Origin: Erodium maritimum
Lineage: Eukaryota; Streptophyta; Magnoliopsida; Geraniales; Geraniaceae
Length of the DNA stretch: 64,000 nt
Reading direction: 5' to 3'
Assembly (NCBI GenBank): GCA_963921825.1
Contig: OY997589.1
Coordinates: 5,890,001 to 5,954,000, forward strand
The stretch's first letter is position 1. Each line of letters starts with the position of its first letter. Of the stretch, positions 20,085-31,024 are shown piece by piece. The position numbers were made by a program, and so were the translations under genes. The notes beneath the pieces are model-generated. The model was not told the origin of the DNA and searched no databases. It worked only from the letters and a program-made list of their open reading frames with translations.

Positions 20085-23000
20085 CGCCCCCGCAGTCGAA
20101 GCATGGTCAGGGAAAATGTTGAGACTGGACCTGAAGTCTTCAAAGAGTGCTAACGGGAGACCCTTCGTGAAGATGTCTGCAAACTGATAGGAGGACGGTA
20201 CATGAAGCACACGGACCTGACCTGCAGCAACTTTCTCACGTACAAAATGTAAATCTAACTCAACATGTTTAGAACGCTGGTGCTGAACTGGGTTACCGGA
20301 CATATAGACAGAACTAATGTTATCACAGAAGACAATGGTGGCAGTAGGAAGAGAGCAGTGCAACTCAAGGAGGAGGTTACGTAACCAACAAGATTCAGCG
20401 ACGGCATTGGCAACTGCTCGATACTCTGCCTCAGCACTAGAGCGAGACACAACATGTTGACGTTTGGAAGACCAAGAAATAAGATTAGGACCAAGAAAGA
20501 CACAATAACCAGAAGTGGACCGACGAGTGTCTGGACAACCTACCCAATCAGCATCAGAATAAGCAACAAGAGAGAGTGAGCGAGATGGACGAAGGTGAAG
20601 ACCATGAGAAACTGTACCCTGTATGTAGCGAAGAATACGCTTAAGGGCATGAAAGTGAGGCTCACGAGGGTCATGCATAAATAGACAGATTTGTTGAACA
20701 GCATAAGAAATGTCGGGGCGCGTGAAAGTAAGGTATTGAAGGGCGCCTGCGAGACTCCGATAAAGTGAAGGATCAGAAACCGGGGAACCAGAAGAGGAGG
20801 AGAGTTTGGATTTGGTGTCAACAGGAGTAAGGCATGGATTACAGGATGACATGTTTGCTCGAGCAAGAATCTCGCGAGCAAACTTTTCTTGAGAAAGAAG
20901 AAGACCAGAGGAAGTACGAGTGACTGAGATTCCCAGAAAGTAGTGGAGGGGACCAAGGTTGGTCATAGCCAATTCGGAATTAAGACGAGAGGTTATGGAT
21001 GAAAGAAGGGCAGACGAAGAGGCAGTGAGGAGGATATCATCAACATAGAGGAGAAGAAAGGCAGTATGAGATCCATAACGGTAGATGAAGAGAGAGGTAT
21101 CAGCTCGACTACTGACAAAACCGATAGAGATAAGATAGGAAGCAAAGCGTTGATACCAAGCTCTAGGGCTTGTTTAAGACCATAAAGTGCCTTCTTGAGA
21201 CGACACACATGATGAGGAAAAGATGGATTATGGAAGTTAGGAGGTTGTTTCATGTAGACTACTTCTGAAAGATCGCCATGGAGAAAAGCATTCTTGACAT
21301 CGAGTTGATGAATAGGCCAAGAGTGAGAAAGGGAAAGGCTGAGAATAGTTCGTATGGTAGCAGGTTTGACTACAGGACTGAAAGTGTCATCGTAGTCAAT
21401 GCCAGGTTGTTGAGTGTACCATTGAGCAACAAGACGTGCCTTGTAACACTCAAGGGAGCCATCAGAATGAAACTTGTGGCGATATATCCATTTAGAGCCG
21501 ACAATATTAACATTGGGTGGACAAGGTACCAATTCCCAAGTGTCATTAGCATGTAGAGCAGAGAGTTCGGCTTCCATAGCTTGCTTCCAATGAGGATCAC
21601 AAAAGGCCTGGGCTGAGGACCGAGGAACATGGGATAGAGAAGAAGTGGATACATGAAGATCGAGGATGAGACGAGGTTTGACGGTGCCGACACGACTACG
21701 CGTGGTCATGGGGTGAGAAGGGAGCGGCGGTGGAGCGGGTGGAGATGGGGGGATAGTGGGTGAGTGGGGTGTAACAGAGGGCGTCGCAGCTGGTGAGGGA
21801 GACGATAGAATAGGAGAGTCGGACGATGGAATAGGAGGGTCGGACGATGACGGAGACGATATAGTATGAGGGTCAGACGGTGGAAAAGAATAAAGGAGAG
21901 GGGATAGATCGTCGGAAGGTGAGTGGAGAAAATCATAAGAAGTAGAAGAAGTAGGTGGGTGGTGGGAAGAATATGAGAAGATGGATTCATCGAAGGTGAC
22001 ATGACGAGAGGTAATGATCTTGCCGGTGGAAAGATCAAGACAACTATAGCTGCGATGATTAGATGGGTATCCAAGAAAGACGCATGCCCGAGATCGAGGA
22101 GAAAGTTTATGAGGGGCAGTGGAAGAGAGATTGGGGTAACATAAGCAGCCAAAGACGCGGAGATGATCATAGGTGGGGAAAATATGATAGAGAAGCTCGA
22201 ACGGGGGTTTGAAAGGAGAGAGCCTTACTTGGAAGGATATTGAGAATATGAGTTGCCATGTTCAGACCTTCGACCTAGAGGTTAGGCGGTAGAAGAGCTT
22301 GAAAAAGTAGGGAGCGAACCATGTTGTTGATTGTACGAATCATGCGCTCTGCTTTACCATTTTGTTGAGATGTGTGAGGACAAGAAAAACGAAATATGAT
22401 GCCATGAGAAAGAAAGAAATTGTGAAAAGGTTTGTTGTCAAATCCACGACCATTGTCACATTGAAATGCTTTAATGGGAAGACCAAATTGCGTTTGAACA
22501 TAGGTACGAAATTGAGTGAACAAGGAAAAAACTTCAGATTTGGCACGTAAAGGAAAAACCCATAAGAAGTGAGAAAAGTCATCCAAAAATAACAAATAAT
22601 ACTTAAATCCACTAGGACTAAGAATAGGTGAAGTCTAAAGATCTGCATGAATAATTTCAAATAAATGAGAAGTGCGAGAAAGGGAAGGAGAAAAAGGAAG
22701 ACGTAAATGTTTACCTAATTGACATGCATGACAAAGTTGATCTGAAATGTCCTTATTACAAGAAATAAAATTCCTAGAACGAAGAAATCTAAAGGTATGA
22801 TGGCCGGGGTGGCCGAGACGGCGATGCCAGGTGGTGGGAGATGATTCAGCAGACAGCAAGAGGGACATTGGTGACGATGAAATGGAGGTGGAAATGGGGT
22901 AGAGATCACCATCGCTATCACCTCGGAGAAAGGAAGTCCAGGTCTGTAGATCCTTCACACAAAATCCGTAAGGGTCAAACTCAACCGAACAATTATTATC

Positions 23001-24454
23001 ACGGGTAAATTGACGAACAGAGACAAGGTTTTTAATAATGTGAGGACTAACAAGAATATCACGCAAGTGCAAATTTTTGTAAGATGTAGGAATTGAATAT
23101 CGACCGGTAAAATTAACAGGTAAAACAGCACCATTTCCAACAATAATTGAGTTAGAATTTACACATGGAGTGATGTTAGAAAGTGTACCTGAATGAGAGG
23201 CTGTGTGTGACGTAGCACCAGTGTCCATATACCAGCTTTCGTCAGGTCGTTGAATAGTCATGGTGGAGAAGAGGTGGCTTAAATCACTTGGTGGTGGACA
23301 TTGCTATTGATGCATGTAACCAGCTCCTGTTGTAGTGTGTGGACCGGATGGATGAGGAGCAAATGGTGCTATTGGAGCTGGGCCGAGAACAGAAGACTGG
23401 GCCTGCAGTGTTGGATGGGCCGGGAGCTGAACCTGTTGGGCTGGAGCTAAAACTGATGGGCCTTGAGCAAACAGCCCATGCGCTACTGTTGGATAAGAGG
23501 GGTGCGGTTGAGGTTGAACGATAGCAGAGCCATTTCGGTGTTGCAAGGAGCCTGTAGAGCCGATCATCGCAAGACTAGAGTTCGGTGGATCAGCGAAAGA
23601 TGGTGGAGGAGCTGCGAATCGGACCGGTTGCTGGTGGAAACCGTGAGGTGGGACAGCGCTGAGAACTCCATGAGAAGAATTGGAGAAGCCATGGTGATTA
23701 GGAGCGCCGGAGCTACGACCTAACCTGCCGGAGCCGCGACCACGCCCCCGAACTCGGAATCTGCCTCTGCCATAGCTGGACATGGTTGGGTTGTGGGATT
23801 GATTGTGAGTGTAGAGGATGGAGCTGGGGTCTGGCGTCTGAATTTGACGATTTTCTGCAAGTAATAACATTGATCGAACCTTCAGAAAAGATGGGAAAGG
23901 GCTTTGGTGTTGAATTACCTCAATAGTACTGGTGTATGATTCCGGGAGGCCTTGTAAGGTTTGCAGGACAAGTTCTTGATCCGAGATCGGTTGATCCACA
24001 TCAGCTAGAGAATCAGATAAAACCTTAAGCTTCTGACAATACTGAGAAATTGTAAGTGATCCTTTGCGAAGAGACCTGAGTTGCTGTTGAAGGTGTAGTG
24101 CCCGTGACATCTTGTTATCACGAAAAAGTATTCCATAGAAATCCACATATCCCATGCTGTAGAATCTGTCTTGAACACATCAGAGAGGAGGTCCGAATGC
24201 ACGGTAGCATAAAGCCAAGTTACAACCAAGGCATCAAGTCGCAACCACAGAAAATCCGGTGCAGTTGGAGGTTGATCAGTAATATGGGTAAGTACTTGAT
24301 GACTAGCACACAACTTCCGGAACATTTCTCGCCAGTGTTTATAGTGGGGATCATTGGTAGAGAGTTTTATCGGGACAAAACTAGTTGCATTTGTGACTGT
24401 ATAGGCTGGATGAAAGGGTGTTGAAGATGGCTCTTTGGTTGTGTTGTCTGACAT
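20079..24454 (-). pseudogene. disrupted copia gag-pol
   Basis: Reading on the minus strand from 24454, the gag part opens with MSDNTTKEPSSTPF. A frameshift near 24120-24155 moves it to the next frame, which holds an Arg/Gly-rich tail. A stop occurs at 23304-23306. The protease core WYMDTGATSH and the pre-integrase WHRRLGHPGH / LCHACQLGK segment follow at 23261-22635. A TAG replaces an expected Trp codon at 22635. The integrase (LFLDDFS, CDNG, NGKAER, so the D, D, E triad is visible) ends at 22275. Reverse transcriptase starts near 21709 with NTWELVP and VARL-type motifs, shifts frame near 21170 and keeps YVDD around 21020-21035. RNase H and the C terminus run from 20972 to 20079. At least two stops and two frameshifts prevent a functional polyprotein. 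Confidence 0.9.
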
Positions 24455-24642
24455 TGTTAATGGTTGTGAACAAGTGGGAAATCAAGGGATGAAGTGGGAT
24501 TGTGGCTGAATGTGAGCTTAAGCAGAGACAGATCAGAGAGAGAGAACGCAGAATCAGTGCTGCCGGAGGAGAAGACGCAGAGACCGGCCTGGAAAAAAAA
24601 GGAGAAGCAACGAGATTAGCAAGACAAACAAGTAAGAACCAT

Positions 24643-24656
24643 GAGCTCTGATACCA
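24643..24656 (-). other. primer binding site of the copia element
   Basis: Immediately inside the 5' LTR the minus strand reads TGGTATCAGAGCTC, complementary to the 3' region of initiator methionine tRNA as in most plant copia elements. Confidence 0.85.
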
Positions 24657-24823
24657 TGAAAGAAGCGTAATTCCCATTAGGGTTCTTTGTGTATTACTCA
24701 GTATAAATATAATACAATCATAATAGAATACGAGATGCATTAGGACTCCTATACATATGAAAGACTAAGTATTGTGTTATAACTAGGATACAACAATCGA
24801 AGAGATAAACATATAATCTAACA
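24657..24823 (-). repeat. 5' LTR of the copia element
   Basis: 167 bases with the same TG...CA ends as the left LTR, followed by the second AGGAC target copy at 24824-24828. The three differences from the other LTR are single-base substitutions. Confidence 0.93.
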
Positions 24824-24883
24824 AGGACGTCTCAACAAGCTAAAAAAAACATAATCCTCTCAAGCCAAACCCTACTTCTAAAG

Positions 24884-26340
24884 TTCCTTGATGTCGCGGG
24901 CGACTACCGGGCCGCCACAGGCCAGGTGGTCGTCGGTGGAATCCTGTCCCCCTATTCCTCTCCCCCCTACTTTTTCTTCTCCCTCACTCTCCTTCGCTTG
25001 TTAGGCTTCGTGTTTCTGGTCAAGTTTAGGATCGATTAGTTTCGTTGTCGGGGTTGGAGTTGTTAGAGATAGCACAACAGAGTTTTAACAGAGAAAGACT
25101 TGCTTTGATACCATGAAGGCTTTTGGGATTTAAACCGTGATTTGTATATTGAATCAATTGGGTATAAGTACACAATTACAGATAATCTAGAGTAGATTCA
25201 AATCTATACGGTATATATCTTTAGAGTTTGATTGTATTCAAACTCTATTGTGCTATCTCTAACAGGAGTAACTGCTGGTTCATTTTTTCGGCGTTACTCG
25301 GCCTCCTCTGGTCTCACCATTCTGCCTCCCTCGGCTTCGAAAAGCTCATTTCCTCATCGAAGGTGCTCAATAGCTTGCGGATCTAAGGTTTTGGGAAGGG
25401 TTTCATCGGCTTCTCAGGTGTTGGCCACTGGTAAAGCCTCCACAGAGGTCGATCTGCTCTTGGTTCTGTCTGGGAGGGTCGATGTGGTTCAGATCTGTCC
25501 GGAAAGTCTATTTCGGTGCTGCCGTTTCCTTGCCTGGTTCTGTTAGCTAAGTTTGGGTCATGTGGTTGGGTTTGATCCGTCCGGTGATGGTGTGCTCCAT
25601 AGGTGCATCTGTCCGACGATTTGGTTTGGGTGGCTGCTCCTGTGTCTCCCCAACCTCGCCTAGTTCTAGTGAGGTTTCGTTTTGTCTTTCTACTAAGACT
25701 AGCTTTATTCTTCTCCTAGTTCCTTGTGTGGTGGCTTGTTATTCTGTAGTTGGGTGGTGTTTTTGCTTCTTGAGAAGAAATCCATGTAGTTATTGGATGC
25801 AAGAGCTAGTGAGGTTGGTCACCAGCCGTTCTCTCTAATTTTTGTTTGTCGTTGACTTCTCATTTGTAAATACCTTTGATTGTTGTGCTTCCATATCTAG
25901 ATTGTATTGATCTTCTTTCCCTTTTTAGAGAGGTGTTGGTAGTAAATGGGTCTAACTCCCAATTCGGATCACAGGAGTGTGTTGGCATCTAGCGTGTTAT
26001 CTATGATAATTGAGCAGTATATGGTGGGCCGGTTTCAGGCTTTCTGCAGAAGTGATTGGTTCTCTCTTGCCTGTTACATCGTCTAGGTGGCTCGTTGAGC
26101 TCGGATCTGATGCCCTCATTCTCATTTCTCCGTCAATGGTTTTAGGGTTTTCAGTTCCGACTCCTCATTCAGGGTTGACCGGTGGTGTAGGCCTCGGTTG
26201 AGATCTTCTAGTAAGATTCGAGCAGTGTTCGGCACAATCATCTAATTTATTGTCGCAATGGAGAATTCTCTCAGTATTGTGTTACTGAGGATCGAGGTTT
26301 CAATAAGTGACAGTGGCAGGCGTGACAGGTTGACGTTTCT
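24884..26340. other. CT/GC-rich repeat-derived region hosting a mini element
   Basis: The stretch is not AT-rich, begins with a CT-rich segment (TCCCCCTATTCCTCTCCCCC), has no convincing gene and resembles 14757-16130 in composition and some words. It is interrupted by the 204-bp element at 25061-25264. Short open frames at 25232-25838 have no known domain. Confidence 0.35.
25061..25264 (-). mobile_element. miniature LTR-type element with inverted ends
   Basis: The unit is 204 bases, flanked by a 5-bp direct repeat GGAGT (25056-25060 and 25265-25269). On the minus strand, 25264 to 25114 looks like one LTR: it starts TGTTAGAGATAGCACAATAG, ends in CA, and is followed at once by TGGTATCAAAGCAAGTC, a tRNA-iMet-type primer site. 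Only 36 more bases follow, ending AACTCTGTTGTGCTATCTCT then AACA. Those last 25 or so bases are the inverted complement of the LTR start. So the element has retroelement hallmarks (5-bp duplication, TG...CA, primer site) but its second end is an inverted copy of the LTR terminus instead of a second LTR. Confidence 0.75.
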
Positions 26341-26763
26341 TTTTCTTTGTACTTCATGGTAGTAAAATTTGGATATCAAATCTTTTCTTCACGTGTGTCA
26401 TGATGGAGAAATCATGGTTATAGACCTAATTTATTATCTTTGTTGATTTTGTTGTACTTAATATTTATAAAACTTGATCCTTAATGCACTCGCATTAAGG
26501 ACTTCCCCTAAATACAACTGAACCACCAAATCCCCTCTGATCTCACCAAGTACGACTCTTGGACAGGTTTGTTAAGAAATGAAAAAAAATGTAATTAAAT
26601 ATGTTTTTGTTGACCATGAGTCTATAATTGCAATTATTCAAATACACATTTTCAAAAAAAAAAATTCAAATACACGAATAACGTGGTGATAGAAATATTT
26701 TCGTCCGATTCACGTGTATTATAATTTATAAGCAATTGAAAATCACCCCCAACTCCCCAAAGT

Positions 26764-26774
26764 ATTATATATAT
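26764..26774 (+). promoter_or_regulatory. TATA box of the dirigent gene
   Basis: TATTATATATA lies about 40-50 bases before the ATG at 26813, implying a very short 5' leader. Confidence 0.5.
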
Positions 26775-26812
26775 CAAAAGTATTAGCAACCAAACCGATC
26801 AATCCCACAAAA

Positions 26813-27334
26813 ATGACACCAAAACGAGTCATAAAAATCATAAACTTGTCCATAATTATGCTCGTTTGTGTTGAGTCCAACCCCATCCTTAAAGAAACTT
26901 CCTTGTCCATGTACCTCCACGACGTAGCAGCCGGTCCGAACGCCACGGTTGTTCCGGTCGCCGGCATACCGGGAAAGACACCGTCGTTCACCCAATTCGG
27001 GACGGTTTACGTCACCGACGACCCGGCGACCGAGACGGCGGACCCGAGATCACCCCGAATCGGCCGAGTCCAAGGCATGTACGTGACGTCGGCCTTGGAC
27101 GGGTCTAACACGCATGTTTCGGTCTCAATCGTGTTCACCAATGACAAGTACAACGGGAGCACCCTGGAGATTCAGGGCACCAGCAAGCAATTCGAGCCGG
27201 TCCGGGAAGTGTCGGTGGTCTCCGGTACCGGGAAGTTCCGGTACGCCAGAGGATACGCCACGTTCGAGACCTACTTCTTGGATGTAGCCACTTCCTCGTC
27301 GATCATAAGGTGCAATGTTTCGGTTCTTCACTAG
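26813..27334 (+). CDS. dirigent protein
   Basis: Single-exon gene for a 173-residue protein, slightly shorter than many dirigent proteins (about 180-195) but with the whole domain. Residues 1-22 form a basic-hydrophobic signal peptide (MTPKRVIKIINLSIIMLVCV). The conserved features are LSMYLHDV near residue 31, FGTVYVTDDPAT around 62-73, the GRVQGMYVTSALDG segment near 84-97, SIVFTNDKYNGSTLEIQG, and the C-terminal VVSGTGKFRYARGYA and ETYF motifs. Dirigent proteins are secreted beta-barrels that steer the stereochemistry of radical coupling in lignan or lignin formation in the apoplast. GC content is much higher than the flanks, as is usual for this intronless family. Substrate preference cannot be read from sequence. 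Confidence 0.93.
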   Translation: MTPKRVIKIINLSIIMLVCVESNPILKETSLSMYLHDVAAGPNATVVPVAGIPGKTPSFTQFGTVYVTDDPATETADPRSPRIGRVQGMYVTSALDGSNTHVSVSIVFTNDKYNGSTLEIQGTSKQFEPVREVSVVSGTGKFRYARGYATFETYFLDVATSSSIIRCNVSVLH

Positions 27335-27551
27335 GGTCTTGACACTACTTATGTATTTGTGTAATAATAAGGAACTTGATTTATCTTTCTTATAATTAAT
27401 AATCAAGATTCAAGCTCCATGTGGGAGATCAATAGTTCGATTCCAAGATAATAAAATTGTATTAATTGCCAGTGTGGTATACGGGTGAGGCGTGCATTCA
27501 ATATGAATATTGTCTAATAAGTCTAGAATCTATTGTCTTGTGACAACCTAT

Positions 27552-28161
27552 ATGGATAATCAATGCTTAGATTAGTTATACTTTCTGACCCGAAATAAAG
27601 TTTGTACTTGATATCCCCTATATATAGGATTACTGTCAGGTACAAATTTTTATCTTTCGTCAGAACTACAAACTTTCAATCTGGGCTCTTGGATCATAGA
27701 ATTAAAGGGCCAGATTTAATGCATATCTTTTTAATTAATGCATATCTTGTAATTGATTTCGTAATCAACCACCCCCTTGAATTTCGGTGGCCATCCGATC
27801 TGGATAATCAATGGCCCAGATTAGTTCTACGTTCTGACCCGTAATAAGATTTGTACTTGATAGGCCATATATATATATATATATAGGATAACAATCAGGT
27901 ACAAACTTGTATCTTTCGTCAGAACGTAGAACTATCCATCTGGGCCCTTGGATCGTAGAATTAATGGCCTAGATTTAATGCATATCTTTTAATATCTTTT
28001 TAATTAATGCATATCTGTAATTGATTTCGTAATCAATCACCCCCCACCCCCCTGAATTTTGGTGGCTATCCGATCTGGATAATCAATGACCCAGATTAGT
28101 TCTACGTTCTGACCCGAAATAAGGTTTGTACTTGATTGTTCCCCTATATATATATATATAT
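27552..28161. mobile_element. tandem array of fold-back MITE-like units
   Basis: Two full units (about 27619-27878 and 27879-28161, period about 259) and a partial right end (27552-27618) follow each other, joined at TATATA runs. Each unit begins AGGATTACTGTCAGGTACAAA or AGGATAACAATCAGGTACAAA, continues with TATCTTTCGTCAGAAC, and ends with the inverse words GTTCTACGTTCTGACCCG, then ATTTGTACTTGAT or GGTTTGTACTTGAT. The ends are therefore imperfect inverted repeats. The middle carries the shared words AATTGATTTCGTAATCAA and TGGATAATCAATG. Joining at TA repeats suggests TA-target insertion (Stowaway-like) of one unit beside another, or a tandem duplication. Confidence 0.65.
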
Positions 28162-28440
28162 ACTTATTAAATGACTTCATTTTTATTTTAAAAATCACTT
28201 TAGTTTTATTTTTAAAAAACCACTGAGGGTATTTTCGTCATTTTAACTAACGTAAGAGGTTTCTAGTTACAAGTTATAACTTCAGGGTATGCATCAGTAG
28301 TTTTTGAACTTCAGGGTAATTATCGGTTAAACGTGCCAACTTCAAGGTATGCATTTGTAGTTTACCCTAACATTTTTCATTCAAATAGTCTAGAGTGACA
28401 ATTAAAAGTATTATAGATGATAAAGAAAAGTATGAATCGG
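28162..28440. other. intergenic, short repeated words
   Basis: The region contains three phrases like ACTTCAGGGTATGCATCAGTAG, ACTTCAGGGTAATTATC and ACTTCAAGGTATGCATTTGTAG in about 110 bases, a weak tandem repeat. Nothing else was recognised. Confidence 0.4.
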
Positions 28441-28880
28441 AATTACTATTTTTTTTAAACAGATAACAAAAAATTGTATTAATTATGTGAAAACATAACA
28501 CGATCTGGGTCAAAGACCCTGGGTTCCAGAATATGCCCGGACCCCTGTAGGTTTTCTGGTGCTCTTTGACCCGTAGACATAGTCTAGTTTGCATCATAGA
28601 CGAGGACGAGGGTGGCCGAAGCCAACAACCTGAACATATAATCCTGAACCTAAAAACATAAACATGAAATGAAAAAGAATCATGAAATCACGAAACAAAC
28701 AATACAACAGAACACCAAAACTAGGGAGCCTATGATGCCAATTCTCGTGGAACTCATAGCTTTTGTAGTGGGGCGTCCTTGTATGTTGATCCGTTGTCTT
28801 GATTTGCCGGGGTAACCCGACCTTGAGTGTCGTGGAACAAAACCCCATCTTATCGTCCCACCCCCCGGATCCCAAACTCA
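28441..28880 (-). mobile_element. LINE-like 3' tail, copy 2
   Basis: On the minus strand this copy ends in AATTTTTTGTTATCTGTTTA followed by A's, again like a LINE tail, and shares the ordered words described for 18191-18560. A long minus-strand frame (28594-29139) is open but has no domain I recognise. Confidence 0.45.
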
Positions 28881-29271
28881 CTGATTGAGTTTTTTCAAAG
28901 CCTTCTTCGATCGGTTCGTACGAGTGTTCGATTGATAGATTTTTAGTTGTTGTCGGTTTCTGTCCGAAACCAAACCCCGATAATTCCAAACCATAAAATT
29001 GGCCATCCAAACCTCCAAAACCAGTGCACAAGTAATACGAGGAGATGAAACGTGGCGACAATAACGCATACCTGGAGATCGACCACGGTTGGGTGATGTC
29101 AGGGAACAAATTTGTTGGAAGACGATGTATTGGCGTCACTCTTTAAGAGGAAAATGATTCCCATCGACTATGAAGAAAATCTAGCCCTGAAGGCTCACAA
29201 CCTAGCCTTGGCGACTCTAGTCTCTCAAACTCGTTGCAACCTTGAACCGTAATTACTTAAAAAAGGATAAT

Positions 29272-29902
29272 TATATATATATTGAGAACATGTATCAAAT
29301 ACAAACCACCTTTATTGTGCAAAACTACATATCAATCTGAGCTATATGATCTGCCCAAAATGATGTAAAGTGCGCAAGATGCTAACACGTGACACTTTAT
29401 ATAAAAAAACGCACCTTATTGTGCAAACTACGGACGATTCTCAGCCACAGGCTGCGCGCATGTTGACGTCATCGGAGCGCGCAAGATCCTGACACGTGTT
29501 ACTTGCACGAACAGAGTACTGGTACCACCCTTAACATGGTGCTGGTATTTACATACAGAGTGTTGGTAGCTATACATACAAAGTGTTGGTACTATATGCA
29601 AAGTGTCGGTACCTTACCTGTACCGGTGCTAGTACCTTACCTGTAACGGTACTAATACCTTACATACACAAGTGTTGATACCTTGCATATTCGGGGTGTT
29701 GGTACCAAAGTTTGCGGGTGCTGGTACTAAGTTCGCGGGTATTGGTGCCAAATTTCGTGTTATTTATGAAATTGCCGCCGCGCGTGGAAAGATCTGATAC
29801 GCTTTGATGACGTCATCTTGACCGCATCCTGTAGCTCAGATTGGTTTGTAATTTGTACAATAAGACCGATTTATAATGGATACCAGCCTTTTATATATAT
29901 AT
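29272..29902. mobile_element. fold-back element with GGTACC minisatellite body
   Basis: The ends are imperfect inverted repeats. The left arm (about 29284-29350) contains TTATTGTGCAAAACTACATA then TCAATCTGAGCTA. The right arm (about 29820-29890), read on the opposite strand, contains TTATTGTACAAATTACAAAC then CAATCTGAGCTA. TATATATAT runs flank both sides. Inside, from about 29513 to 29760, the motif GTGTTGGTACC or close variants occurs about eleven times with short spacers. There is no coding capacity, so it is a non-autonomous element of unknown superfamily. Confidence 0.65.
29513..29760. repeat. degenerate tandem repeat GTGTTGGTACC
   Basis: Variants include GTACTGGTACC, GTGCTGGTATT, GTGTTGGTAGC, GTGTCGGTACC, GTGCTAGTACC, GTGTTGATACC and GTATTGGTGCC, separated by words such as TTACATACAAA or TTACCTGTA. 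Spacing is about 20-25 bases. Confidence 0.75.
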
Positions 29903-30156
29903 TCACGTTTTGCAAATTTCTTTTACTTTATTTTTGTGATAAATCATATCACATATGTAATCTTTAATAAAAATTAGTCACGGGACTTTAAATTTTGTAA
30001 GATCTTGCTGGTTACGTTTAATTACCGCAACTATTTGAAATAATATATATATACCAGAGGGTTTGTTATGTAATTTTTTTCATTTCAAAATTCTCTTAAG
30101 TCACATTTTTTTTAAACCATTATAGTAATTATGAAATCCACGACCATGGTGTCTGT

Positions 30157-31024
30157 TAGGGTTGTGCAAATATCCGGTCATCACCGAAAATCGACCGTCA
30201 CCGACCGTCCCCATCACTGAAATAACTGGAACCGACGGTCACGGGTTGGGGACGGGCATTAAAATCTCGAACCGACTACCTTTTGGGCGGGTCACAGTTT
30301 TCTATATGAAAATCGACGGTGAACCGAACCAACTGGTCATAGATTGGGGTTAGCTAACCAACTTGTAGTATGTTGAAGCCCATGCACAGTTGGTGTCGGC
30401 CCATACCGTGAAGGCCCATTTCCAGCAACATTCAGCCCACATTTTAACCCTAATTTCAGATGTTATTTCCTATAAATAACACCACTACTCTACACATAAC
30501 GAGTAAATCTTTCTACATAGGAAGTGGGGACTTTAAAAAGAAATCTGAAGACAATTTTGTATTGTGCATATGCTTGTGTTTTTTTTTTGTAATATAGGTT
30601 GATTGTAGTTTAGTCAAAACTGTATATTTTTGTTCTTCAACTCTTTGTGTTGTATAAAAATGGTTTCTGAAACCGAGTTTTTGAAATTGTAAGGCGATAA
30701 GTATATTATTATGAGGTATTAGTTCTAGGAATAATTGTATTTCAATGCTCTAAAATATGTAGGTTTGTAAAATGAAGTTGGAAGATTGTAAAATATGTTT
30801 CTAAAATGTTGTGTGTGGATTTATATTTTTGAAGGCTCAATAGAAAGCTCATTTAGCCTGGTTTGATGGTTATAACCTCACCGCCCGGTAGTAAAGTTGG
30901 GCGGTTATCAGTTTTTCCTTCGGCGACCGGTTATGGATACGTGTACGAGTTTTGCGTAACCAGAAATCACTGCTTAGGTAATGGATATGAGTTTGAGGCG
31001 GTTACCAGCCGATGCCCAGCCCTA
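30157..31024. mobile_element. non-autonomous hAT transposon
   Basis: The element is 868 bases with terminal inverted repeats TAGGGTTGTGCAAA (left) and TAGGGCTGGGCATC (right, read on the minus strand). It is flanked by an exact 8-bp target duplication GTGTCTGT at 30149-30156 and 31025-31032. An 8-bp duplication and short TAGGG-type ends are hallmarks of the hAT superfamily. Internal sequence has clusters of CGGTCAC and CGACCG words near both ends and a CTATAAATA TATA-like box near 30470, but no transposase frame. Confidence 0.9.

Larger units (their letters stand above)
19918..24823 (-). mobile_element. Ty1/copia LTR retrotransposon, full-length but decayed
   Basis: The element is 4906 bases, lies on the minus strand and is bounded by two 167-base LTRs (19918-20084 and 24657-24823) that I aligned by eye with three differences, about 98% identity. 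A 5-bp target duplication AGGAC flanks it. Inside the right LTR (5' end of the element) is the primer site TGGTATCAGAGCTC, the initiator-Met tRNA type common in copia elements; next to the left LTR is a polypurine-type GCGGGGGCG. The gene order protease, integrase, reverse transcriptase, RNase H is the Ty1/copia order. Coding lesions make this copy non-autonomous. Confidence 0.95.

Noticed and set aside
25232-26201. Short plus-strand frames of 60-104 codons
   Set aside because: The first starts inside the miniature LTR-like element and none shows a recognisable domain; the region looks repeat-derived.
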